Source: Klenkia soli
GTDB lineage: Bacteria; Actinomycetota; Actinomycetes; Mycobacteriales; Geodermatophilaceae
Assembly: GCF_900103975.1 (NCBI RefSeq)
Contig: NZ_FNIR01000011.1
Location: 1 to 64,000 of the forward strand
Reading direction: 5' to 3'
DNA: 64,000 nt
Below are positions 8,525-17,501 of the stretch, piece after piece. Numbering within the stretch: position 1 is the first letter of the stretch; every line of letters begins with the position of its first letter. The translations under genes were made by a program, and so were the position numbers. The notes under the pieces were generated by a model. The model ran no database searches. It saw nothing but the letters and a program-made list of their open reading frames with translations, and was not told where the DNA came from.

Positions 8525-9562
8525 ATGATGAGTCGCATGGGCCGAGCGAGCGTGACGATCTACGACGTGGCCGATGCGGCCGGCGTCAGCATCTCGACGG
8601 TCTCCAACGCCCTGAACCGGCCCGACCGGGTGCGCGAGGACACCCGGCGCCGCGTGCTGCAGGCCGCCCAGTCGCTGGGCTTCACGCCCAAGTCGGAAGC
8701 GGTGAACCAGGCCCGCAAGGGGGTCGGCCGGATCGGCGTGATCGCCCCCTTCGTCGCCTACTCCTCCTACATGCGCCGCTTGGCCGGCCTGCTGGAGGTG
8801 CTGAACAAGGCCAACCTCGAGGTCTGCACCTACGACGAGGAGTCCGCGGCCTCCCGCACCTCCCTCCTGCTGTCCCGGCTCCCCCTGGGCAGCCGGCTCG
8901 ACGGGCTGGTGGTCATGGGCATCCCGCTGGACGACGAGGCCGCCGAGCGCCTGCTGGCCGCCTCCCTCCCGACCGTGCTCGTCGACTCCGAGGACGCCCG
9001 GTTCAGCTGCGTCGTCAGCGACAACGCACTCAGCGGCCGGCTGGTGGCCCGGCACCTGCTCGACGCCGGGCACACCCGCATCGGGTACCTGACCGAGGAG
9101 CACGAGGTGGCGGCACACCCCCAACAGGGGGTGCAGAGGTCCCAGGCGTTCGCCGCCGAGCTGGCTGCGGCCGGCCACCCGCTGGAGCTGCAGCGCGTCG
9201 TGTCGACCGCGCACTCCGTCGACGCCGCCCGGGTCGCCGCCGGCGGGTTGCTCGCCGACGGGTCGCTGACCGCGGTGGCCGCACACGACGACACGCTGGC
9301 CGTGGGGGTGCTGCACGCCGCCGCCGAGCGCGGGCTGCGCGTACCCACCGACCTGGCCGTGACCGGGTGCGACGACGGGGACGTCGCCGCCGCGGTCGGC
9401 CTGACCACCATCCGGCAGCCCTTCGAGGAGTCCGGTCGGCTGGCCGCGACCACCTTGCTCGAGCTCATGGGGGCCGAGCACCCCACCCGCCGGACCACGG
9501 TCCTCAGGCAGGATCTGGTCGTCCGGGGGTCGACCGGCGCCGCCCTCCCCGCGACCGTCTGA
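8525..9562 (+). CDS. LacI-family transcriptional regulator
   Basis: A 345-residue LacI/GalR regulator. The N-terminal helix-turn-helix and hinge read TIYDVADAAGVSISTVSNAL followed by the TRRRVLQAAQSLGFTP region. A periplasmic-binding-like effector domain follows (about residues 65-340), with the usual VTGCDDGDVAAAVGLTTIRQP segment near the end. GGAGGAGG lies 3-5 nt before the first ATG; ATGs at 8528 and 8537 are also possible starts. It is divergent from the oligopeptide-type ABC operon and precedes a plus-strand sugar ABC cluster, so it could control either or both. The effector is unknown. Confidence 0.92.
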   Translation: MMSRMGRASVTIYDVADAAGVSISTVSNALNRPDRVREDTRRRVLQAAQSLGFTPKSEAVNQARKGVGRIGVIAPFVAYSSYMRRLAGLLEVLNKANLEVCTYDEESAASRTSLLLSRLPLGSRLDGLVVMGIPLDDEAAERLLAASLPTVLVDSEDARFSCVVSDNALSGRLVARHLLDAGHTRIGYLTEEHEVAAHPQQGVQRSQAFAAELAAAGHPLELQRVVSTAHSVDAARVAAGGLLADGSLTAVAAHDDTLAVGVLHAAAERGLRVPTDLAVTGCDDGDVAAAVGLTTIRQPFEESGRLAATTLLELMGAEHPTRRTTVLRQDLVVRGSTGAALPATV

Positions 9563-9611
9563 TCCGCGGCGTCGCGGGCGGACGCCCTCGCTCGGTGGTT
9601 GCATCCGGCGG

Positions 9612-10625
9612 GTGACCACCGACGACGACCTGCTCGCTGCGGCCCGTGCGGTGGCCGCCGAGGACGAGGACCGGGCCGGCGTCGCGATGCTGGTCGCGCT
9701 GCTCGACCACACCGGGACGGCGACCACCGGCACACCCGACCCGGAGGACCGGGCGCTGGCCGGCCAGGTGCAGCGCGCATGGGAGGTGCTGCGCGACGCC
9801 GACCCCGACACGACCGTCCAGGACGCCCTCGCCGCGCTGGCCCACCTCCGGCTCCGCCCGACCCCCGACGTCCCGGTCAGCCCGGGTGCCGGGTCGTTGG
9901 CGGCGTGGCGGCCCGGCGACACCGACCGGCCCGACGCGGCCGCGCGCGACGCGGAGGCCAGCCGGGTGGTCGACGCCGTGCTGCACGGACGGCACCTGCG
10001 GGTCGTCAACTGGCACAACACCCCGGCCTCCCACGCCGCGGAGCTGCGCCGGGAGCTGGAGTGGTACGCCGAGCGCTTCTCCCCGGTCACCGAGGCCGCC
10101 CTGCACAGCGCGCTGGACACCGGCCGCTGGGCCGACCCGCGCCCGGGCGTCGTCCCCGCGTTCTTCGACGGGTTCGCCAGCGCCGCGCAGGTCGCGGCCC
10201 CGCTGTGCGAGGAGCTGGGCCTGGTCGGCTGGTTCTACCCGCCGACCGAGTTCCTGGACTGCCCGCCGGCGCAGCAGCGGGCCTTCGCGGCCGAGCACGA
10301 CCTCGGGGTGCTCGACGAGGACCTGCCCGGCGACGCACCGCTGGCCATGACCTGGGACGCCCTGGCCGACCTGGCCACCCGGCACGTCGTCTGCGGGCAC
10401 TCCGCCACCCACGCCAGCTCGGCGTCGGTGCGCACCCCGGCCGACGTCGAGCGCCAGGTGCACCGTCCGCTGGCCCGGCTGACCGAGGTGGTCGGGCGAC
10501 GTCCGGCCGGGTGGGCCTGGCTGGGTGGCACGCCGTTCGACCCGACCGCACCCGGGGACGCCGCGGTCGCCGCGGCCGGCATCCGGCTGTGGACGTCGAA
10601 CGCCGCGGTCGAGCGACTGGCCTGA
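9612..10625 (+). CDS. NodB-like polysaccharide deacetylase homologue with altered active site
   Basis: A 337-residue protein with no signal peptide. Residues about 1-120 are an unassigned Ala/Asp-rich region. From about residue 125 it resembles carbohydrate esterase family 4: VNWHNTP, then GVVPAFFDGFASAAQVAAPL, then CEELGLVGWFYPPTEFLD, then a metal-site-like CGHSATHASS. In family 4 the first motif is TFDDG, whose first Asp is the catalytic base and second Asp binds metal. Here it is AFFDG, so the base position is Phe while the metal Asp and both His remain. It may be a divergent or inactive member. It sits between the LacI gene and a sugar ABC importer. The GTG start is uncertain. Confidence 0.7.
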   Translation: MTTDDDLLAAARAVAAEDEDRAGVAMLVALLDHTGTATTGTPDPEDRALAGQVQRAWEVLRDADPDTTVQDALAALAHLRLRPTPDVPVSPGAGSLAAWRPGDTDRPDAAARDAEASRVVDAVLHGRHLRVVNWHNTPASHAAELRRELEWYAERFSPVTEAALHSALDTGRWADPRPGVVPAFFDGFASAAQVAAPLCEELGLVGWFYPPTEFLDCPPAQQRAFAAEHDLGVLDEDLPGDAPLAMTWDALADLATRHVVCGHSATHASSASVRTPADVERQVHRPLARLTEVVGRRPAGWAWLGGTPFDPTAPGDAAVAAAGIRLWTSNAAVERLA

Positions 10626-10684
10626 GGAAACCCGCCGCACAAGATCGACTGGTGCGGCGCACAGCCAACCCCCAAGGTCAGCCC

Positions 10685-11980
10685 GTGATCAGGTCACCGC
10701 TCTCCCGACGAGGGTTCCTCGGCGCCTCGGCGGTCGGCGCGCTGGCGCTGGCCGGCTGCGGCACGGGTTTTGCCCTGCAGCGCGGCGACGGCACCGCCAG
10801 CCGCGAGGGCCGGCTCAGCTTCACGCTGTGGGCCGGCGAGGCCGAGCTGGCCGCGTTCCGCACCGTGGCCGAGCGCTGGACGGCGACCAGCGGGGTCCCG
10901 GTGGTGTTCAACGTGGTCCCGTTCTCCGAGGCGCTGACCGGGGTCGACGCCAACCTGGCCAGCGACCGCGGGCCCGACCTGTTCCGGGTCACCTACCAGG
11001 ACATCGGCATCTACGCCGCCGGCGGCGCCCTGCTCGACCTCACCGACCTGCTGCCGGCGGGGTTCCTCGACGGGTTCGGCGACGCCTTCGTCTCGGCCGT
11101 CCGGAACGCGGACCGGGTGTACGGCGTGCCGCACCACACCGACACCTCGCTGGTGCTCTACGACACCGAGGCCCTCGCCGGTGCCCGCATCCCCACCAGC
11201 CTCGACGACGCCTGGAGCTGGGACGAGTTCCGGAGCATCGCCGCCGGACTGCCGACCGGCGACGCCCAGTTCGCCTTCGGGGTGAACTGGCAGCTGGCCG
11301 GGGCCTACCGCTGGCTGAACTGGGTCGACCAGCTCGGCGGCCGGCTGCTCACCGACGACCTCACCCAGCCCGCGGTCGACAGCCGCGCGGGCCGCGACGC
11401 GCTGGCCTTCACCCAGGGCTTCTTCACCGACGGGTTGGTCCCGCCCACGACGTCGACCAAGGGCTCCTACGTCGACGAGCTGTTCACCACCGGCACCATC
11501 GCGATGGTCTTCGCCGGGGACTTCCTGCTCCCGACCATCGACCCGGCGTTCGTGTCGGCCGGCCGGGAGTACGGCGCGACGTTCCTGCCGGCCGACGAGC
11601 GGGCCTCGGCCGACCTGGGCGGCAACGCCGTCGTGGCCACCGCGCAGTCGGTGAACCCCGAGGCGGCGGCGGACTTCCTGGCGTTCCTGTCCGACGACGA
11701 GCAGCAGGCGCTGTTCTGCGAGCAGGCCACCGTGCTGCCCACCCGCACCGCCCTGCTCGGCGAGCGGCTGGACTACGCCGTCCGCCCCGACCTCATGGAG
11801 CTGTTCGTGGAGCAGGCCACCACCATCACCCCCGAGCTGTCGGCCCAGGTGACCGTGCCGCAGTTCAACGCGGTCAACGCCTCGATGGTCGACCGGCTCG
11901 AGCAGGCCTTCCTGGCCGGCGACGACCCCGGCGAGGTGCTGGCCGCCCTGGCGGAGGACATCGCGGGGCGGCTCTCGTGA
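10685..11980 (+). CDS. Sugar ABC transporter substrate-binding lipoprotein (family 1)
   Basis: A 431-residue extracellular solute-binding protein. The N-terminus combines a twin-arginine motif (SRRGFLGA, Arg8-Arg9) with a lipobox LALAGC (Cys25), so it is probably exported folded through Tat and lipidated. The mature part begins RLSFTLWAGEAELAAF, typical of carbohydrate-binding family 1. The GTG at 10685 gives this signal directly; an upstream in-frame extension overlaps the preceding gene and lacks signal features. Its TGA overlaps the start of the first permease (GTGA). The import ATPase is missing nearby, as is common for such actinobacterial loci that share a MsiK-type ATPase. Confidence 0.92.
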   Translation: MIRSPLSRRGFLGASAVGALALAGCGTGFALQRGDGTASREGRLSFTLWAGEAELAAFRTVAERWTATSGVPVVFNVVPFSEALTGVDANLASDRGPDLFRVTYQDIGIYAAGGALLDLTDLLPAGFLDGFGDAFVSAVRNADRVYGVPHHTDTSLVLYDTEALAGARIPTSLDDAWSWDEFRSIAAGLPTGDAQFAFGVNWQLAGAYRWLNWVDQLGGRLLTDDLTQPAVDSRAGRDALAFTQGFFTDGLVPPTTSTKGSYVDELFTTGTIAMVFAGDFLLPTIDPAFVSAGREYGATFLPADERASADLGGNAVVATAQSVNPEAAADFLAFLSDDEQQALFCEQATVLPTRTALLGERLDYAVRPDLMELFVEQATTITPELSAQVTVPQFNAVNASMVDRLEQAFLAGDDPGEVLAALAEDIAGRLS

Positions 11981-12912
11981 CCACGGCGGCGCCCGCGGCC
12001 GTCACCGCCCCCGTGCCCGGGGACCCGCCGCCCCGCAGGCGCAGGGTCTCCCGGGACACGGTCGCCGCGTGGAGCCTGCTCTCCCCGAACCTGGTCGTCT
12101 TCGCCGTCTTCCTGTTCGTGCCGCTGCTGGCCACGGTGTGGCTGTCGCTGTACTCGTCGTCGGGCTTCGGGCCGCGGGAGTTCGTCGGCGCCGACAACTA
12201 CGCCGAGCTGTTCGGCGACTCCACCTTCTGGCGGGCCACCGCCAACACCGGCCTCTACGCGCTGCTCACCGTCCCCGTGTCGCTGGTCATCGGGTTGGGC
12301 ATCGCGCTGGCGATGAACCGGCCGCTGCGCGGGCGCGGGGTGCTGCGGGCGATCTACTACGTCCCCTACGTCATCAGCGGTGTCGTCGTCGCGGTCGCCG
12401 GCCGGTGGATCTTCAACGAGAACGTCGGCGTGGTGAACCGGCTGCTGCGCTCGTCCGGTCTGGACGGCGTCCCCTGGCAGTCCGACGCGGCCGGCGCGAT
12501 GGGCTCGCTGGTGCTCATCAGCATCTGGACCAAGGTCGGCTTCGTCATGGTGGTCTACCTGGCCGGCCTGCAGTCCATCCCCAAGGAGTACCTGGAGGCC
12601 GCGCAGACCGACGGCGCGGGGAGGTGGGCGCAGCTCTGGTACATCACCGTCCCGCTGCTCAAGCCGACGACGATCTTCCTCGTCGTGCTCGGGGTGATCG
12701 AGAGCTTCCAGGTCTTCGACATCGTCTACGTGCTCACCGGTGGCGGGCCGGGCAACGCCACCGAGATGCTGGTGACCTACGCCTACGCCGAGGGCTTCGA
12801 CGCCCGCCGGCAGGGCTACGCGGCGACCATCGGGGTGGTCACCTACCTGTTCATCGCCGTGCTCACCGCGCTCTGGTACCGCCGGCAGCGCGCCCAGGAG
12901 GCCGACCTGTGA
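11977..12912 (+). CDS. Sugar ABC transporter permease (MalF/UgpA type)
   Basis: A 311-residue membrane protein with about six helices. The first helix is LLSPNLVVFAVFLFVPLLAT. The EAA loop is recognisable as EYLEAAQTDGAGRWAQLWYITVP, which docks the ATPase. The C-terminal TGGGPGNATEMLVTYAYAEGF segment is typical of MalF-like permeases. The GTG start overlaps the stop of the binding-protein gene, and its own stop overlaps the next permease, so the three are translationally coupled. Confidence 0.94.
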   Translation: MTTAAPAAVTAPVPGDPPPRRRRVSRDTVAAWSLLSPNLVVFAVFLFVPLLATVWLSLYSSSGFGPREFVGADNYAELFGDSTFWRATANTGLYALLTVPVSLVIGLGIALAMNRPLRGRGVLRAIYYVPYVISGVVVAVAGRWIFNENVGVVNRLLRSSGLDGVPWQSDAAGAMGSLVLISIWTKVGFVMVVYLAGLQSIPKEYLEAAQTDGAGRWAQLWYITVPLLKPTTIFLVVLGVIESFQVFDIVYVLTGGGPGNATEMLVTYAYAEGFDARRQGYAATIGVVTYLFIAVLTALWYRRQRAQEADL

Positions 12913-13760
12913 CCGCCGCACGACGGACCGGCCGGTCCCTGCAGAGCGGGGCCGGCTGGGCCTCGTGGCGGGCGGTGGCCCTGGTGGCCGGCGCCCTGGT
13001 CATGGTCTTCCCGCTGTACTGGATGGTCATCACCGCGTTCAGCGACCAGGGCGCGCTGACCAGCGGGCCGCTGCGCTTCTTCCCCGAGAACCCCACGCTC
13101 GACGGGTTCCGGCGCGCCTTCGACCTGCTCCCCTTCGGCCAGTTCTTCCTCAACTCGACCGCGATCGCGCTGGTGGCCATGGCGCTGTCGGTGACGCTGA
13201 ACCTGCTGGCCGGGTACGTGCTGGCCAAGTACCGGTTCCGCGGCCAGCAGGTCGTGTTCGTGATGATCGTGTCGACGCTGATGATCCCGGTGCAGGTCGT
13301 GATGGTGCCGCAGTTCCAGCTGGTCGCCGGGCTGGGCTGGATCAACTCCTACTGGGCGGTGATCATCCCGCGGGCGGCCGAGGCGTTCGGCATCTTCCTG
13401 TGCCGGCAGTTCATGCTCGGCATCCCCGACGAGGTGCTCGAGGCCGCCCGGCTCGACGGTGCGGGCCACCTGCGGATCTTCTGGTCGATCGTCCTGCCCA
13501 TGAGCCGGCCGCTGATCGCCGTCCTGGTGATCCTCACGTTCATGTACCGGTGGAACGAGTTCGCCTGGCCGCTGATCGTGCTCAACGACCAGCAGCTGTT
13601 CACCGTGCCGATCGGGCTGGCGTTCCTGCAGGGCGAGTACGGCACCGACTACCCGGCGCTGATGGGCATGGCCCTGCTGTCGACCCTGCCGGTGCTGGTC
13701 GTGTTCGCGATCTTCCAGCGCCAGTTCGTGGAGGGCGTCGCCCGCAGCGGCCTGCGCTGA
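12909..13760 (+). CDS. Sugar ABC transporter permease (MalG/UgpE type)
   Basis: A 283-residue permease and partner of the upstream MalF-like protein. It starts with the typical FPLYWMVITAF helix. It also shows IPVQVVMVPQF and the EAA loop EVLEAARLDGAGHLRIFWSIVLP, and ends with the conserved QRQFVEGVARSGLR tail. Start GTG overlaps the preceding TGA. It closes the sugar-import operon; the convergent YcaO gene begins only 3 nt beyond its stop, leaving no room for a large terminator. Confidence 0.94.
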   Translation: MTAARRTGRSLQSGAGWASWRAVALVAGALVMVFPLYWMVITAFSDQGALTSGPLRFFPENPTLDGFRRAFDLLPFGQFFLNSTAIALVAMALSVTLNLLAGYVLAKYRFRGQQVVFVMIVSTLMIPVQVVMVPQFQLVAGLGWINSYWAVIIPRAAEAFGIFLCRQFMLGIPDEVLEAARLDGAGHLRIFWSIVLPMSRPLIAVLVILTFMYRWNEFAWPLIVLNDQQLFTVPIGLAFLQGEYGTDYPALMGMALLSTLPVLVVFAIFQRQFVEGVARSGLR

Positions 13761-13763
13761 GGC

Positions 13764-15185
13764 TCAGCCCAACCGCTGCGGGGCGTGCCGGCTGGGCTCG
13801 CGGTACAGCGGGTAGAGCGCACCGACCGTGCGCGCCACCGCGGCGACGTCCAGCCAGGCCGGGCCGCCGACCCGCTCGGTGGCCTCGGTCGTGAGCCGGA
13901 CCGGCCGCCGGTCCGGGGAGGTCGGGACGCCGAGCCCGACCAGCGGCGACCCGCGGTCGAGCAGCCGGCGCAGCACCCGCTCGCCGATGCGGCCGTACGA
14001 GAGCGTCTCGACCTCCAGGCCCGGGACCAGCACCTTGGCCACGTGCACGTCGCCGACCTGCACCGGCGCGACCAGCAGGTCGAACCCGGCGAGCCGCTCC
14101 CGGTGCAGGGCCAGGGTGCCGGCCGGCCCGACGACGTCCGACGTCGGCAGGTCGGTGCAGGCCACCTCGGTGGTACGTCGCCAGAGCGGGGCCAGCAGGT
14201 CGTCCAGCTGAGGCGTCGTCAGCCCTCCCCACGCCGTCATCGCGGCGAGGGCACGGTCCTCCTGCGGGCCGAGGGGGACGGCGAGCTCGGCGGCCAGGTA
14301 GCCCGGGTGCAGCTCGCGCACGCGGTCCAGCGGCCCGAACGCGAAGGCCCGCCGGGCGCGGGAGGAGGCCAGCTCCAGCACCGCCTTGCGCACCGCCTCG
14401 GCCCGGTCGGGGGCGGCGGCCTCGCCGATCGCGCTGAGCACGACGGGCGGGTCGGCCGCGGCGTCGCGGGCCACCGCGTGGACGACGACGGCGAACTCGG
14501 TGCTGTCCAGCTTGACCAGCACCTCCAGGCCCCGGGCCCGCAGGTCGGCGAGCAGGCGGACCGTCCCGGGGTCGTCGATGCCGGTGATGACCCGCCCGGT
14601 GTCCAGCGCCCGGAAGTCGACCGTGTCGCCGTCGCGCTGCAGCAGCTCGCCGATGCCGTGCGCCACCGCCCGCTCGGCCGTGTCGCCGGCGCCCATGCCG
14701 TTGGTGATGGGGGTGACCAACCAGCCCCCCGGTGGCGGGGGTGCGGCGATGCCACCGGCGTGCGGGGCGACGAACTCGGCGGGGACCAGCACCTCCTCAC
14801 CGGTGGCCCACCGGGTGGTCGGCAACCAGCGCAGCGGGCGGTCGGGGTCGACGTCCGCACCCGCCGGCAGCACCAGCGTGAGCGGATCGGCCACCCGGTC
14901 GGCGCCCCGCTCGCGCAGGAGCTCGCGGTGGGAGGCCGTGCGTGGTTCCACGTGGAGCAACGCGTCGTCGAGCAGCACCTGCTCGGCCAGCTCGCCCCAC
15001 GCGCCGATCGCCGCGGCGGCCTCGGTGGCGCCGTAGCCGACCCCGTGGCCCGAGCGGGCGCCGTCGGCCGAGCGCCACACGGTCGCGGTGACCGGCACCC
15101 CGGTGCGGTCGTACCCGCGGAGGTCCAGCTCGGTGGTCCACCCGTCGGGCAGGGCGGCTCGGTAGGCGGCAGCGGGGTCGCTCAC
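13764..15185 (-). CDS. Orphan YcaO-domain protein
   Basis: A 473-residue protein containing a YcaO ATP-binding cyclodehydratase-like domain. Diagnostic segments are GYGATEAAAAIGAWGELAEQ, PITNGMGAGDTAERAVAHGIGELLQRDG, EAVRKAVLELASSRAR, and near the C-terminus LVAPVQVGDVHVAKVLVPGLE. Positions corresponding to the ATP/Mg-binding SxxxExxER and ExxER motifs read AxxWGExxEQ and ExxQR, so some acidic residues are kept and others changed. The C-terminal PxPxP found in peptide-modifying members is absent. No precursor peptide, dehydrogenase or partner protein is visible nearby. YcaO proteins phosphorylate amide backbones to make azolines, thioamides or amidines; function here is open. A GTG at 15200 is an alternative start. 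Confidence 0.8.
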   Translation of the reverse strand: MSDPAAAYRAALPDGWTTELDLRGYDRTGVPVTATVWRSADGARSGHGVGYGATEAAAAIGAWGELAEQVLLDDALLHVEPRTASHRELLRERGADRVADPLTLVLPAGADVDPDRPLRWLPTTRWATGEEVLVPAEFVAPHAGGIAAPPPPGGWLVTPITNGMGAGDTAERAVAHGIGELLQRDGDTVDFRALDTGRVITGIDDPGTVRLLADLRARGLEVLVKLDSTEFAVVVHAVARDAAADPPVVLSAIGEAAAPDRAEAVRKAVLELASSRARRAFAFGPLDRVRELHPGYLAAELAVPLGPQEDRALAAMTAWGGLTTPQLDDLLAPLWRRTTEVACTDLPTSDVVGPAGTLALHRERLAGFDLLVAPVQVGDVHVAKVLVPGLEVETLSYGRIGERVLRRLLDRGSPLVGLGVPTSPDRRPVRLTTEATERVGGPAWLDVAAVARTVGALYPLYREPSRHAPQRLG

Positions 15186-15228
15186 CCGGCCACTGTGCAC
15201 CGCGCGCCGCGGGCCTGCAGTGCGCCGG

Positions 15229-15690
15229 TCAGCCGGGACCGCGGCCGCGGTCGTGCTCGAAGATCAGGCTGGTGTTGGTGGCCGCCACCATCGGCTGGGT
15301 GGAGATGCGGTCGGTGACGAAGTCGCGCAGGTGCGCGGTGTCGCGCGCCCGGACGTGCACGACGAAGTCCTCGGCCCCCGCGAGGTAGAAGAACTGCGTC
15401 ACCTCGGGCAGGGCGCGCAGGCCGTCGGCGAAGGCGGTCAGCTGGTGGCGAGCGCCGGTGCGGATCCGCACCGACACCAGCGCCTGCAGCGGCCGGCCGA
15501 GCAGCTCGGGGTCGACGTCGACGGTGAACCGGGTGATCACGCCGTCGGCGACCAGGGCCCGCACCCGGGCCAGGCAGGTGGACGGCGAGACGCCCACCGC
15601 GGCGGCGAGCTGGTTGTTCGGGCGGCGCCCGTCGGCCAGCAGCAGCTCGACCAGCCGGCGGTCGACGTCGTCCAACGTGCGGCCACTCAC
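15229..15690 (-). CDS. Lrp/AsnC-family transcriptional regulator
   Basis: A 153-residue Lrp-type regulator. The N-terminal winged helix-turn-helix is LDDVDRRLVELLLADGRR followed by NNQLAAAVGVSPSTCLARVRAL. The C-terminal RAM effector-binding domain covers about residues 65-145. The GTG at 15690 gives a canonical N-terminus. It is divergent from alanine dehydrogenase 133 bp away, the classic arrangement in which an AldR-type Lrp activates ald in response to alanine. That role is inferred from position and family. Confidence 0.92.
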   Translation of the reverse strand: MSGRTLDDVDRRLVELLLADGRRPNNQLAAAVGVSPSTCLARVRALVADGVITRFTVDVDPELLGRPLQALVSVRIRTGARHQLTAFADGLRALPEVTQFFYLAGAEDFVVHVRARDTAHLRDFVTDRISTQPMVAATNTSLIFEHDRGRGPG

Positions 15691-15822
15691 CGCGGCGACC
15701 GGCCAGGACCGCAGATCCTGCGGCTGGGCGGTGGTTCCTTGCGCACTTGTTCGACTCCTCTGGCCCCGGACCGCAGGTGATGGGTGGATGGTGGCACAGC
15801 TCACCGACCCCAGGAGACCCCC

Positions 15823-16944
15823 GTGCTGATCGGCATCCCCCGCGAGATCAAGGACAACGAGCAGCGGGTCTCCCTGCAGCCCGACGGCGCCGCCGAGCTG
15901 GTGCACCACGGCCACCAGGTGGTCGTCGAGACCGGCGCCGGGGCCGGCTCCCGGTTCCCCGACGAGGAGTACGTCGCGGCCGGCGCCCGCATCGTCGCCG
16001 ACGCCGACGCCGTGTTCGCCGAGGCCGACCTCGTCGTGAAGGTGAAGGAGCCGGTGCCCGCCGAGTACCACCGCTTCCGCGAGGGCCAGCAGCTGTTCAC
16101 CTACCTGCACGCCGCCGCCGACCGGTCGCTGACCGACTTCCTCGTCGAGCGGCGGATCGACTCCATCGCCTACGAGACGGTGCAGACCCCCGACGGCCGG
16201 CTGCCGCTGCTCACGCCGATGAGCGAGGTCGCCGGCCGCATGGCCGTGCAGGCCGCCGCCCACCACCTGGAGAGCCCCGCCGGCGGCGCCGGCATCCTCA
16301 TGGGCGGCGTGCCCGGCACCCCGGCGGCGAAGGTGACCATCATCGGTGGTGGCGTCTCCGGCACCGAGGCCGCCAAGATCGCCGTCGGCATGCGGGCCAT
16401 CGTCCGGGTCTTCGACACCAACCCCTCGCGGCTGGCCTACCTCTCCGACGTCTTCGACGGCCGCCTGGACCTCGTCCAGCCCAACCGCTCGCGGTTGGCC
16501 GCCTACGTCGCCGACTCCGACGTCGTCATCGGCGCGGTCCTGGTGCCCGGCACCAAGGCCCCCAAGCTCGTGAGCCGCGAGATGATCGCCTCCATGCGGC
16601 CGGGCAGCGTCGCCGTGGACATCGCCATCGACCAGGGCGGCTGCTTCGAGACCAGCCGGCCGACCACGCACTCGCACCCGACCTACGTCGAGGAGGGTGT
16701 CGTGCACTACTGCGTCGCCAACATCCCCGGGGCGGTGGCCCGCACCTCGACCCTGGCGCTGACCTCGGCCACCCTGCCCTACCTGGTGACCGTGGCCGAC
16801 CACGGCGTGCGCGGGGCCGCCCGCACCTCGCCGGTGCTGGCCAAGGGGCTGACCAGCCTGGGCGGGCAGCTCACCAGCGAGCCGGTCGCCGCCGCCCACG
16901 GCCTGCCCTGGACGCCGGGGGCGGAGCTGCTGGGCCGGTCCTGA
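15823..16944 (+). CDS. ald: Alanine dehydrogenase
   Basis: A 373-residue NAD-dependent alanine dehydrogenase, interconverting L-alanine with pyruvate and ammonium. Family residues are visible: MLIGIPREIKDNEQRVSL-like start with the substrate Arg, the catalytic Lys in VVKVKEPVP, the catalytic His in FTYLHAAAD, the nucleotide loop IIGGGVSGTEAA, and the Asp in DIAIDQGGCFETS. Length matches the family. GTG start with AGGAG 6 nt upstream. Its divergent Lrp neighbour is the probable regulator. It may serve nitrogen assimilation or redox balance under low oxygen. Confidence 0.96.
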   Translation: MLIGIPREIKDNEQRVSLQPDGAAELVHHGHQVVVETGAGAGSRFPDEEYVAAGARIVADADAVFAEADLVVKVKEPVPAEYHRFREGQQLFTYLHAAADRSLTDFLVERRIDSIAYETVQTPDGRLPLLTPMSEVAGRMAVQAAAHHLESPAGGAGILMGGVPGTPAAKVTIIGGGVSGTEAAKIAVGMRAIVRVFDTNPSRLAYLSDVFDGRLDLVQPNRSRLAAYVADSDVVIGAVLVPGTKAPKLVSREMIASMRPGSVAVDIAIDQGGCFETSRPTTHSHPTYVEEGVVHYCVANIPGAVARTSTLALTSATLPYLVTVADHGVRGAARTSPVLAKGLTSLGGQLTSEPVAAAHGLPWTPGAELLGRS

Positions 16945-16975
16945 TCGGTTGCCCACGACAGACCTTGACCTCGGA

Positions 16976-16992
16976 GAGTGGTTCTCCCACTC
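16976..16992 (+). terminator. Short stem-loop downstream of ald
   Basis: Arms GAGTGG and CCACTC pair perfectly around a TTCTC loop, 32 bp after the ald stop. There is no T-run, as usual in this GC-rich sequence. It could be a weak terminator or an mRNA-end structure. Confidence 0.35.
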
Positions 16993-17135
16993 CTCCGGGT
17001 GATCTCTTAGCCGTGAGGTATATCCACTCCATTGACGGGCACCAGGGCCCTGCCACACCGTGGATGCACACCCGTCCTCCCCCGGACGGCCAGCGACCCG
17101 GGTCGGCCGATGCCCCCGAGGAAGAGGAGTACCTG

Positions 17136-17459
17136 GTGGACAGCTTCGTGACCTGCGCGGTCGTGGAGACGACCGAGACGCACGCCTTCGAGCTCGGCCT
17201 CGCGCTGGAGCTGGACGTGCCGACCGGGGTCGTGGTCCGGGAGGACCCGCACGTCGCCGGGGTGTTCTACCTGGAGTCGGGCACCGAGGCCGAGGACGCC
17301 CAGCGGGCACTCGCCCTGGTCCTGCAGACCACCGCCGTGCTCGCGGCCCGGCTCGGCGTCCCGACCGAGGTCACCGAGGTCTCCGTCCTGAGCCTGGAGG
17401 GCGCGACCTGCTGGCTGGCCGGCGACGCCGTCCCGACCTCGGTCCTGCCCCCGCACTGA
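17136..17459 (+). CDS. Small hypothetical protein
   Basis: A 107-residue protein I do not recognise. The sequence is acidic, without signal peptide or membrane segment, and alternates strand-like (VVETTETHAFELGLALEL) and helix-like (EDAQRALALVLQTTAVLAARLG) stretches, suggesting a small alpha/beta fold. The GTG at 17136 is chosen because a GAAGAGGAG ribosome binding site ends 6-7 nt upstream; the frame stays open further upstream but without such a site. A strong hairpin follows the stop. No operon partner. Confidence 0.6.
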   Translation: MDSFVTCAVVETTETHAFELGLALELDVPTGVVVREDPHVAGVFYLESGTEAEDAQRALALVLQTTAVLAARLGVPTEVTEVSVLSLEGATCWLAGDAVPTSVLPPH

Positions 17460-17467
17460 CCCCGCAC

Positions 17468-17497
17468 CCGGCCCGGGCGGCGATCCGCCCGGGCCGG
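17468..17497. terminator. Bidirectional terminator hairpin
   Basis: A 13-bp perfect stem with arms CCGGCCCGGGCGG and CCGCCCGGGCCGG and a CGAT loop. It lies between the convergent ends of the small hypothetical gene (stop at 17459) and the aquaporin gene (stop at 17502), so it can serve both. Confidence 0.7.
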
Positions 17498-17501
17498 TCG
17501 G

